A stretch of 64,000 bases of DNA from positions 2,666,001-2,730,000 of the forward strand of contig CADCXC010000038.1 of NCBI GenBank assembly GCA_902806595.1, in the 5' to 3' direction. Under the pieces are notes generated by a model that saw nothing but the letters and a program-made list of their open reading frames with translations, was not told the origin of the DNA and did not search any database. The translations under genes were made by a program, and so were the position numbers. The stretch is from Pyrenopolyporus hunteri (Eukaryota > Ascomycota > Sordariomycetes > Xylariales > Hypoxylaceae). Below are positions 35,622-45,604 of the stretch, piece after piece. The stretch's first letter is position 1. The number at the start of each line of letters is the position of its first letter.

Positions 35622-37569
35622 CTACAAATATTTTAGCTTTCTGGTTGCGAATATCGCCACGATCGCACTGCAAGCTCCAATGAACAAACACACCGAGATC
35701 GCGTTGGGACCATCGGTACTGTGGTGCTCGTCCGGACTTGCGTTATGTGCCAACTCCGGGCTTTTTCCCGGCTCGAGTATGCTGAAAATAACGGTACTAA
35801 GGATCGTGCCGATGAACTGCGGAATCGTCGTATAGATGTTTAGGATGCCAAAGTAGACGCCGGAGAGCTGACCGGTAGAGCCTGATTTGGAAGCGGCATG
35901 CGTTCCTTCTGGGTCGAGGACGGATGGGCTAGACACCTCGTTCAGGTCGTCTAGCTCCACGTTTGAATCGTGCGACAGGCGACGGTACGAGCCGTTAGGT
36001 CCGGTTGCGCCACTAAGCTTATTAACCTCAACTCCGAGAAAAGCAGAAGGCGCCCATGACGCGATATTCCACGGCCTAAGAGAAGATTAGAGACTATTAA
36101 GTAAGTTTTTTTTGCGGGAATATGGTACTCACAGTCCACACAGGCAGACGAGAAAGGTCGCGAACCTAAAACTCGTTGCAAACGGTGCGAATAGCATTGC
36201 TCCCGCGAAGGTCGCGTGCGCGCACATCCACGCCGTCAGAAGGTCTGGCTTATACTTATTGAGCCTCTCCACGAGACCCCGAAGACTCTCGGGAGGACGT
36301 TGGGTATAGCTTTCGTCATCTGGGGATCTAATGACTATAGGCAGAATCCAAGAGCCGAAAAAGGTGATGATGGAGTAGATAATGAAAGCCTCGCTTCCAA
36401 CCCTACCAATCTCTCCAAGCGCATCCCCGGAGTCTTTTGCCTTGTGCACGGCGTCGTATCGGAAATATGTCTCTCCTATCCAGGTGGTACTATAGAAGAG
36501 AAAGGGGAACCATCCGATCCAGGCCCAGAACTGGGCCATGCAGATCGCCCTGATGCGCGGTGGCAGGTTCACAATCGTCGACCATATTTGACTGATAACC
36601 TTGAACCCACCGTCATCCTTGCGAGGATCGTGTCTCGGGGCGAGTAATATCCTCTCCGTCACAGCCCAGGCGGTAACTCCGCATGTGAAAACGAGGCCCA
36701 GCGCAGCGATAACGGTCAGCTGTTTGAACTGAGTATCGCCTAAGGATGTTCCGAGGAGCGAGGGCAAGTCAACGGCGCCGGTTGCGTAAGCAATCCCATG
36801 GCCAATGGCCGACATTCTGCTACCTAGCAACTGTTAGTAGAACGAACGCAACCATTAAGAGGGTATTATTCGTCCATACCCCAGGCGGACCCTGTTTGCT
36901 GTTTTTCGATCGGGAGTGTGTCGACGACAAGACTCCTAGCCGCAGACATTACTAAATACGATTGTCAGCGCGAACCGACTTGAGACGTATTCAGTTATGA
37001 GAAGCATGTACGGACCGGCATTGATCGAGAAGTCAACCGCGTATATAGCCAGCACGGCGGTAGATATCGTCAGAGTCTGTGCTCCCTCGCCGCCGGGGAA
37101 GAAGTATCCTACTATCTCCTTCGTGAAACCCAACGTGAGGAGGCAGAAGGCCGACAGTAAGGACCCGATAACGATAAATGGTCTACGTCGTCCCCATTTC
37201 GATGTCGATTCGTCCGCCAATGCGCCGACGATCGGTTGTACGATAAGCCCAGAGAGCGGCCCGGCGATCCATACTAAGGAGGTCTTACTTTTCGTCAATC
37301 CGAGGGAAAGGAGGTAAGGGGTACAATCTAGACGCGGGAATCATTAGCTTTAGCCTCACATCGAAGTCAATTGGGACACTTACAAGTTTGTTCTACACCC
37401 CAAACGAACCTATATGCAGCAGTTCAGGTTAGCATCCACGCCCCATCCTGCCGCTTACGCATGAGATAACTGCGACGTACGTAATGCCGATGGTGTTGAG
37501 GGTCAGCAGGGCCATGCGCACAGCTTCTGTGCTCCCCTTAATAGAGGGCTGCCCCGACCATCTCGACAT
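35622..37569 (-). CDS. GPH-type sucrose/alpha-glucoside:H+ symporter
   Basis: This is a twelve-helix MFS/GPH carrier resembling plant sucrose transporters and fission yeast Sut1; it probably brings sucrose or maltose into the cell with protons. The exons are 37569-37481, 37409-37384, 37327-37016, 36951-36880, 36823-36133 and 36075-35622, giving 547 aa. Helix 1 reads LLTLNTIGITFVWGVEQTYC across intron 1. The family hallmark ADESTSKWGRRRPFIVIG lies between helices 2 and 3. RSLVVDTLPIEKQQTGSAWG then SRMSAIGHGIAY follow, strongly conserved in fungal members. A cytosolic loop separates the two halves, and another hydrophilic stretch precedes the last helices. Exon 2 is only 26 nt. For intron 1 I chose donor GTACGT at 37480 rather than the downstream GTAAGC because only it keeps frame. 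Confidence 0.9.
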
Positions 37570-39436
37570 ATTGTTCCGTTTGTAAGGGGCTATTCCGCCC
37601 GGCCGCCGTCGTGCTTTGCGTTCGCGCTGAGGTTCTTGTCAGTCAGTCCTACGCGGCGCCGATCCTAGAATATCTTCGAATTGTTGCGAATTTCAGGAGT
37701 CCGTACACGTCTAGGTCAGGTAACAATGCTCGCCGATTATCGACGTCGAATTCTGAGTTTATCGCTACCCAATTGTTGTCGCGACCATGGCGAGCTGAAG
37801 GAAGGCTGGCTTTCTCGGCTTGTCTTGCGAAACTTGTAGGTTGCGAAGTGAAGGTAGAGAGGTATAGGGTCTAAGGCTTAGGAGGTGTAGGTACCACTTA
37901 ACACAGCTGTACTATGTAAATAGCAATACCAAGACAGTAATATGTCAGGGGACAAGGATCTATGTGGGACATCGGAGCTCTCCACTATGGCTTGGCATTA
38001 CGATGAAATCTGTACAATTCAGATGAAACACGAGCACATGTATTTGTACATGTATTTGTACGTAAATAGGTACATGTAAGTATTGGTGCCTCCTATGCCA
38101 AATCTCGTATCTTGTTGGTAGAGGAGCCATGAAGGACTCAATTGCGAAGAGCTGACGTTTGTCGGGGAATACTGATAGGATTCCTGATATTCCAGTGTAA
38201 ACAGTTTTCAGTAACTATGATATAACAGACCATGTGAATTCTGTAGAGGCGGGGGATCAGCCATAAACATTGGAAGGAAACAAAAGGCAAGGTTATTTTG
38301 TGATTTACCTGGACGAGATTTGACGGTTCAATCTCCAATGTTGAACATTGAAAGACTATGCTCGAGTACCTCGTACCTCGTACCTTGCCTAGGAGATACC
38401 TATAAGTAACGGATAAGCGGCAACAATATTGCTCACTTCAAATTGCTCAGGATTACACCAAAAAGGCCAAGTAGAGACTACTGAGTCTATGCATATCTCC
38501 CAAGGTTCTCGTACCTAATATAGTTTTGTTTGGTCGCGAGTTCTGTCAGGGGATCAGCAACGGATCACGGCAAGCGTCCCGGCGCATTGGTTCGCTTAAG
38601 TATCTGAGTACCTACCTACCTCTACATCCCTCCTACATGTGCTCACCCCCATATATGTTACGAGGTAGTTTTGCAGGCACCTTGGGTTACCTACCGTAGG
38701 TTAAATAATTCAAGTGCCGTAGAATCGCACGAGAAACGGTTATTATGATGACACATACCAAGCATAAGAATCGCATTACGCCAAGGTGTTTCTAACCTGA
38801 GCGCGACGGTAACGCAGTAATGCGGTACAGCAGCTTTAAGCCATACATAATATGTGTGAATACATGTACCTTTCTAGGTAGGTACCTACCTATATATAAG
38901 AGGCACCTTGGTAGATGTACGTATAGTCTAGAATCTCTACATCCTACAAGAATTGTCTAGGAAAGCCACGTTTCTGTCTTAGCAGGCAGGCAGGCAGGTA
39001 GGATTGCAACGGTATGCGAATCTTGAGTTGTAGATCAATCCCAATGTACCTAATTCCGTAATGTATACTTAATGATACGGACGTAATGTCAAGTAGAAGG
39101 CACTACCTACCCCGCCATTGCTCACATCAACCATTTGCATGGATGCAGGCAGGTACTTAGTACCTAGCTTGACGAAGCGAAAGCTCCGATTCAGGAACGT
39201 GGGGTCCTCGAATTTTGGCCCAATTTTTAAAAACATTATCCGTCACTCTTTTGCTGAAGCAAGGGAACGCCGCCAGCAAAACGCCAACAACATATCATAG
39301 GAAGAGCCCATTAATTCTGCAGGGCGAGGCTGACGCGTGGTTACTCAATTGGCTTATTATACCTCAATAAACTGCACGTTTCTGCAGCCATCTCCAGCTG
39401 CATCTCCGACCCGACTCGCCCCGCCATCGCGCAATC
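37570..39436. other. 1.9-kb interval between divergent transporter and HIS1 genes
   Basis: This holds the promoters of the sugar transporter (minus) and HIS1 (plus). Repeat words are abundant: TACATGTATTTGTACATGTA near 38035-38060, CCTACCTACC near 38610-38625, CTAGGTAGGTACCTACC near 38874-38891 and four tandem CAGG units near 38981-38997. No gene was recognised. Confidence 0.5.
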
Positions 39437-40682
39437 ATGGATCTAGTCAACCAGTTCGTCCACCCCGACTATTTCGCGCTGTCTTCGCAGTTACGGAGGG
39501 ATTCCGACCTCTGTTGGATTATACGTCGCCATGGCTAACCATCTGTCTGTTCAAAATAGCCTAGAAGGCCGGCTATTGTTTGCCGTTCCTAAGAGTGGGT
39601 TACGCCGTCTATGCTTCGGACCGACAGCCTCGAATATGTGATACTGACTCACCAGACAGAGGGCCGGCTCAACCAAGCTACTCTAAACCTACTAGAGGGG
39701 GCAGATATACAGTTCAAGCGAGAAAACCGACTCGACATAGCCTTAGTCAAGAACCTCCCTATTGCTCTGATCTTTTTACCTGCGGCCGATATACCAACTT
39801 TCGTCGGAGAGGGCCAAGTCGACCTGGGAATTACGGGATGGGACCAGGTGCAGGAGCACGACGCCGGCCTTCAGGCCCTCTATAAGGCACGGAGATTCTC
39901 GGGAGAGATCACCCTGGAAGAAGAGACCGAGAAAAACTCGCGGGGGTCGGGATGCGAGACCATTATGGATCTAGGGTTCGGAGGCTGCAAGCTACAGGTT
40001 CAGGTGCCTGAGAAAGGCACCTATAACTCTCCGAAAGACCTGATCGGGAAGAACATCGGCACCAGCTTCGTCCACTTGGCACGGAAGTACTTTGCTCGCT
40101 TAGAAGCGGAGGAGGACGCGGCGAAGGGAACATCAAACGGTTCTCTAATCGACACGAGCAAGCTACGGACCAAGATCATCGAGCTGAGTGGTAGCGTTGA
40201 GGCTGCCTGCGCTCTTGGTGTCGCAGACGGGATCGTCGACCTCGTCGGTAGGTTGGCCTATACGCATATCTTGGATTGAATTTATTCATCTAACGTTGAT
40301 TTTATCAGAATCCGGAGAAACGATGAAAGCGGCAGGGCTCAAGCCAATCGACACAGTTATCGAGACGACGGCGATATTGATCAAGTCGCGGAAGCCTTCC
40401 AATCCTGCTCTTGTCGACCTCATCGCCGCTCGAATCCGCGGTCTCATCACGGCCCAGCGATACGTGCTATGCCAATACAATATTGAGAGAACGGGCCTCG
40501 CAACAGCGACAAAGATTGCTCCGGGAAAGAGGGCGCCAACGGTAACATCTTTGGAGGAAGAGGGTTGGGTCGCCGTCAGTGTTATGGTGGAGAAGAAGAA
40601 GATCGCGCCTATAATGGACGAACTGACCAAGACCGGAGCAACCGACATTTTGGTGTTGGACATCGTGAATACTAGAAGTTAA
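39437..40682 (+). CDS. HIS1: ATP phosphoribosyltransferase (histidine step 1)
   Basis: The enzyme joins ATP and PRPP, the first and feedback-inhibited step of histidine synthesis. The exons are 39437-39453, 39560-39594, 39660-40247 and 40309-40682, giving 337 aa of the long (HisG-L) type with a C-terminal regulatory ACT-like domain. The spliced start MDLVNHLEGRLLFAVPKKGR matches fungal HIS1 exactly in layout. ENRLDIALVKNLPIALIFLP and AADIPTFVGEGQVDLGITGW follow, and the PRPP-loop-like ELSGSVEAACALGVADGIVD precedes the last intron. The C-terminal domain runs to DILVLDIVNTRS. Intron 1 has an unusual GTTCGT donor and a GGCTAAC branch. Intron 2 contains TGACTCA, a CPC1/Gcn4-type core, but here it overlaps the branch site so its meaning is unclear. 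Confidence 0.94.
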
Positions 40683-40968
40683 GGGACCAAGAACTGGATT
40701 GGTAGCAAAGGTTAAAACTGACGGCGGGTTGGCATTTTCCAAATACGGTCAAGGGGGGCATGTGAGGGAAAAGGAGACGCGTAATTACTTTCGTACTTAG
40801 GTATATCTTTCATCTCGCTTGCGGAACTCTCGCAACTTGGACGGTCTAGGCAATCTTGGTTAGAAAAATACAATGGTGTGCAAGCAACCCGACTTTAAAC
40901 AAGAGACGGTAGCATCGCGCAAGGCTTATGAGTGATGCCTACGTCTATCTTAGACATAGCGTACCTAG
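40683..40968. other. HIS1 3' flank
   Basis: This short noncoding stretch lies between the HIS1 stop codon and the left end of the inverted-repeat element. It ends in GTACCTAG next to the element. No other feature is seen. Confidence 0.5.
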
Positions 40969-41242
40969 GCAGAAGGGCGTCAAAATAAATGCCTCAGCCA
41001 CACCCACCTATTTCACCAGCTACACCTGGTACTTAAATATCCTAAATAATACTAATTGTATTAATTGTAACGTTATATATTATTAATATTATTACAATTA
41101 AAATTCATAGATAAATAATACTATGGATAAGCTTTTTATATATAACCTTTTTTTTTAACGTTAGTAATTTTTAGAAACGAAAAGGTTGACGAGAAGTCTA
41201 GGGGTTGGTGTGGCTGAGGCATTTATTTTGACGCCCTTCTGC
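40969..41242. mobile_element. MITE-like element with 40-bp terminal inverted repeats
   Basis: The left end (40969-41008) and right end (41203-41242) are inverted copies. The first 36 bases, starting GCAGAAGGGCGTCAAAATAA, are identical, and the match extends to 40 bases with one mismatch. The element is 274 bp, with an AT-rich interior of TAAT, ATAT and A/T runs and no coding frame. TAG occurs immediately outside both ends (40966-40968 and 41243-41245), consistent with a 3-bp target duplication; a TA duplication with one extra terminal base cannot be excluded. The near-identical ends suggest recent mobility. A transposase source is not present in the window. Confidence 0.8.
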
Positions 41243-41668
41243 TAGGGTACTTACACAAGGATGCCCATTACGCAAGCCGGAGCGGCGCGGGTCGGGCGGG
41301 GACTAAAAGGGTACTATGGTAGGTACCTATATACGCAGATCGGTCGAGACATCCCGCTCGTTGATAGGTCACGTCACTCATATTTGATACGACCTTAGTC
41401 TGCTTCGTGGGTACCTAAGTTTTGTACCCCTCGTACTTGAAGATCCGGGCTGGTCCCGAGCTTGGATCCGTGTGTTTAGGGGGTTTTCTATCCTTTTCTT
41501 AATGATGTTAAGATAGGGCCAATCTTACAAAAGTACCCGACTTACCCAGACATTCGTTATTGTGAAATTTACCTATCCCAGAGAATTTATTGAAAGCATC
41601 CGTTAGTGTCTTACTGCCTATACCCAGTACTTCGCATGTATCCTCGAGTTCTCTGAGAAGGGTTAACC
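41243..41668. promoter_or_regulatory. Upstream region of the small membrane protein gene
   Basis: This interval separates the inverted-repeat element from the ATG at 41669 and should contain the promoter and leader of that gene. A GGTACCTAT repeat word lies near 41322. No clear core element could be assigned. Confidence 0.4.
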
Positions 41669-42397
41669 ATGGAGCCTAAAACACTGTCTCATCCCGAAGC
41701 TAGCGGGAGCGGGAGCGGGAACGGGAACGGGAGGAAGCCATCAGGCCTTTACCAGGTAAGTTGAGTCCGGCTTAGAACTTTATTCGATATTCAGCCCGAG
41801 AGGTCAATTCCGATTGTTAAGATCCTATATTACCCTTATATCGTATTTTTAAACCCGGCGTCAATTCTACGCAGCACCCATGTCAGCCCATAGCTAGCTA
41901 CCTACCTACCTCCCCCCTAACCCTAGCTTTCCCAAGCTGAAGCTAACCAAACCACCACGACACAACAGGCCATCATGACCCCAATCCACTTCGTCTCCTT
42001 CCTCCTCTCGCTGTACCTCATCGACTGCCACTACAACGACAAACGCATCCAAGAGCACTCCGAGCGGTACAGCCGGCTGCCGGCCTGGCTCATGCCCGCG
42101 TGGCTCGACCGTCTGCTCTTCCGTCCGAACCCGTACGGATGGGTCGACCGGAAGAAACAGGCGACGCCTAACAAGAACGGCACTAACAACAACAATAATA
42201 ATACGAATAGCAGCGGAGAGGGCGAGAGCCGTCGATGGTACTACCACACCAAGCAGAAGAAGCTTATGAAGATGGAGGCCGCGGACGCCTTCGAGATGCA
42301 GCGGACCGTCATTCTTTGGCTGTGCGTGGTGGTGCTGTGCGCCCTATGGGCGGTTTGGCGCCTGAGTGCCGGATTATGGGTTTGGCTTGCGGGTTGA
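41669..42397 (+). CDS. Small two-helix membrane protein, function unknown
   Basis: The exons are 41669-41755 and 41969-42397, giving 171 aa. The intron is 213 nt with a GCTAACC branch and CAACAG acceptor. The N-terminus carries a Gly-Ser/Gly-Asn repeat from a GGGAGC/GGGAAC tract. A first hydrophobic segment follows (MTPIHFVSFLLSLYLIDCHY). The loop contains RFxPNPYGWVD-like sequence, an Asn run and YYHTKQKKLMKMEAADAFEM. The last segment is strongly hydrophobic (LWLCVVVLCALWAVWRL). The conserved-looking aromatic and basic loop and the clean splice suggest a real gene, but I do not recognise the family. Confidence 0.7.
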
Positions 42398-43457
42398 TGC
42401 ATTGGCTTTCGCGCATAGGGGGAGTTGAATTTGGTTTAGGGCCTGCGGACGGGGGTGCTAGGCCATGATTTGTTGTTGGCGTGCCTACGATCTATGAATA
42501 TTTCCGTATCTACCTATCTAAGAGGGTTACGATGTGCCGGATAATTTATTAGGTCACCTACCTATTTATATCTACATTTATAAGGCTTATACGTTCTAAA
42601 GAAGAGATGTAGCCGGTAATAACGACGATATCCATCTTCTTGTATAATGTAAGAAACGTAGAGTGTGTCGTACCTCAGCAGATAGTGCTTATGCATGATT
42701 CCAGGTAGCTTACTATTTAGGTACTTAAAGCGCCATCGCCTAAATCAAGCTTCAGCGTCACATGCAACGTTCCGTAGCGTGCCTGGATTCAAGCATGAGT
42801 TCATAGATGCATTATCTTGCAGTGTTCAGGAACTACCGTAGCATACTAAATACTGCATAGCAAGGAACGAACTGAGGGAATGTTTCTAGAAAAAAAATAG
42901 TCCAATATCCGAGCATCTGATCGATCCCACGAGTCTGGAATTTGACGTCATCGCTCCCGGGAGCTTAACAAGTTAGCTTCTACCTCTACTACCTGGGTAG
43001 GTACCTACAGCTTGCATAGCAGGTACCTACGCGGCACCATTACGGCGTGGCGGCAGCTACAAGCCACTTAAATGCGCCCTATCGTGTGTTAGTGGGAACA
43101 CTTCTAAGCATCGTCGAAAGACCCTTTGATAATACCAATAGCGCTATATTGAGTCCACCTACGTCAATGAAAAAAAAGCACTTACCTAACATTTACTTTC
43201 CTTTTATTTCCTTTTCTATCTAGCGATTCTATGATTTAAATCTATTGATTTTATGTATTAAATCCAGAGACGGGTGGGAGTTTATAAACACTTTTAACAT
43301 TGTTTAAAATATGTTTACTTCCTGCTTCTCTCTATGACGGGGAAAAGTCATTAAGCCTAACCGTTGGAATACCCCATCTGAGCCCAACGTTCGGTTTAGC
43401 AATGCATGCCGCCGACGGCAAGGTTATAGGAAAGTTTATTTGCTAGCCAGTTAAGAG
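42398..43457. other. Intergenic, upstream region of the wax-synthase-like gene
   Basis: About 1.06 kb. It contains GGTAGGTACCTAC words near 42995-43030 and an AT-rich stretch at about 43140-43330 with A and T runs. No coding frame of interest was seen. The promoter of the 43458 gene is presumably in the AT-rich part. Confidence 0.5.
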
Positions 43458-45430
43458 ATGGCTCAGCAATATGCGGATATAGCGTCCGCATACCGAGACG
43501 TGTACCGCGCAAAGTTTCAGGACGATGTCCTAGCCGGCACCAAGAGGCCTTTCCTAGTCCCCCTACAGTTACTCGGCTACTGGGTTTTACCCACCCTCTA
43601 CCTGGCTATACCACACAAGAATAGGCCATGGCTATATCGAGCCAGATGGCTTGTCCTCGCCTGCGCGGTGGCTTTTAACGTTGACATGATACTTAACGTC
43701 TCGAGTCACAACTTCGCCGCCGCTTACGGCGCCGGTCTCATTGGTGCTTGGGGCATCGTATGGAACCTCACCTTGTTGGTCTGGACAAGGCCGCAATGGG
43801 ACGCCAAGCGGGTGGAGATTAGGAGGAAAAGAAAACGGCGGAGTACGGAGAGTGGTCAGGATAAGGAAGCACGCTCCTCTACCGCTTTATCGTCGGGGTG
43901 CGGTCATAACGCCAAAACGGCTGGTAATGCAAATTACCTACATCGTAACACCAACCCTCAACAAAATGGAAATGGTATAAATGGTAATACCAGGGGAAAA
44001 CTAGATTCTGCCAAATCCACTGGTTTAGAATCAAACGGGCACACAACTGATGCCAATGGGCTGTCCCATACTTATACGGGTAAACAGGCAGACCTCGTAA
44101 CCACGAAAGCACCCAGTGAATTGGTAGAAATATCAGATGAAGAGAGGAAATTGCTCCTAGACGCAGTGCCTTCACTACGACAATGCCAAAACGACGACCA
44201 ACTAGCCGTTGAACTTGACAAACTGGCGGCGGAGCAGGAATTCGAGTACTACTGGCAGGAATACCCATCCGATGCCTCTTTCTGGACTCGATTAGACTGG
44301 GCGTTCGACATCGTCAGCACATTCCGCATGACGGGTAAGCAAACAGTATCTCCTACACACTCCCTCTCCCGAAGAAAAAAAGATGAGAGGAGACGTAACT
44401 AACATCCCCTCAAGGCTGGAACTGGGCAATCTCCTGCCTACCGCCCTACAAGCCACCCCTCACCATCCGGGGGTACCAACTGCCCCTCAGCAGCGTCCGT
44501 CCGCACCGGAGCAAAGAGGGCTACACACGGCACACCTCGCTACGCTCCCTCCTCCTCTCGCGGCTCTTCCTCACCATCATACCATGCTACCTCGCCGTGG
44601 ACTTCTGCGCCGTACACATGACCGCGGACCCGTACTTCGTCCTCGGGCCCGAGCACGGGCTGGCCCTCCCGGCACACCTCGCCCCCCTGCACCCGGCCCT
44701 CCTCTCCGCCCGCCGCGCCTCCCTCTCCCTCCTCGGCACCCTCTCCGCCCTGCACCTCGTCTTCGGCGCCGGGTCCCTCGCCCTCGCCCTCCTGCCGCCG
44801 CTCCCGCGCATCCTGCGCCTCCGCGCCAACCCCTGGCACCTCCCCGGCGCCGCCGGGTCCCTCGCCTGCGTCCTCGACCGCGGCCTGCCCGGATTCTGGG
44901 GCGCCTGGTGGCACCAGACGTTCCGGTTCGGCTTCGCGGCGCCCGCGCGCTGGCTCGAGAGGCGAGGGTACGTCGAACCGGGGAGCGGCAGCGCCCGCGC
45001 CGCGGCGATGCTCCTGGCCTTCGCGCAGTCCGGCTTCCTGCACGCGAGCGGGAGCTACAGCACGGTGCCGGGGCACACGCGGGCGCTGCTGCCGCCTCTG
45101 TTCTTCGCGCTCGCGGGGGTCGGGTGCGCGGTGCAGGGCGGGCTGGCGCGGGCGCCGGGTGCGAAGGGTCTCATCGCGCGCTCGCCGCGGTGGGCGCGGC
45201 GGGCGGGGAATTTGGTGTTCGTGCTGGCGTGGATGTGGGCGACGAGCTGGGCGCTCGTGGACGACTTCGGGCGCTGTGGGCTGTGGCTCTACGAGCCGGT
45301 GCCGGTGTCCGTCTTCCGAGCCCTGGGATACGGCCCCACGCTGGACCGTCGCGTGTGGCGGTATGATAGGGATTTCTGGCCGCGGTGGCATTGGGGGGAG
45401 CATTGGTGGGATAGCGGGATTGCTATTTGA
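43458..45430 (+). CDS. Wax-synthase-domain membrane acyltransferase
   Basis: The exons are 43458-44334 and 44415-45430, giving 630 aa. The N-terminal part has about three hydrophobic segments, then a roughly 150-residue hydrophilic insert rich in Asn, Thr, Ser and Lys. The conserved region begins EYYWQEYPSDASFWTRLDWA with RMTGWNWAI across the intron, a layout seen in fungal wax-synthase-domain proteins. The domain core FWGAWWHQTFRFGF near residues 452-465 carries the expected His, and more membrane helices follow. Such proteins transfer acyl groups to alcohols or to secondary metabolites such as trichothecenes. The actual substrate is unknown, and no biosynthetic cluster surrounds it. Exon 2 is markedly GC-rich from about 44620 to 45420, unlike exon 1. 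Confidence 0.86.
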
Positions 45431-45604
45431 GTGTTTTGGGTTGAAGACTTAGAAGTTTGCATGCAGTATAAAATGGTTTGGTCATATAGAGGGTTGAATG
45501 CACAATAGAGGCGGTGGTATCTAGACTTATTAGACTTATGGGTTGCCTCTGGAGGTGTTCAGGAACAACCGGTTATGGATACATTATGAATACACAGACT
45601 CCCT
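45431..45604. other. Convergent interval between wax-synthase-like and TERT genes
   Basis: Only 174 bp separate the two stop codons on opposite strands, so the 3' untranslated regions very likely overlap or abut. Confidence 0.6.

Noticed and set aside
37459..37464. GTAAGC as donor for the first transporter intron
   Set aside because: Using it puts the next exon out of frame; the GTACGT at 37475-37480 restores the conserved helix 1 sequence.
44383..45403. Long frames in other frames and on the minus strand over the wax-synthase-like exon
   Set aside because: They are produced by extreme GC content. Their products are Pro/Arg or Gly/Glu low-complexity, while the true frame has membrane helices and the family motif.
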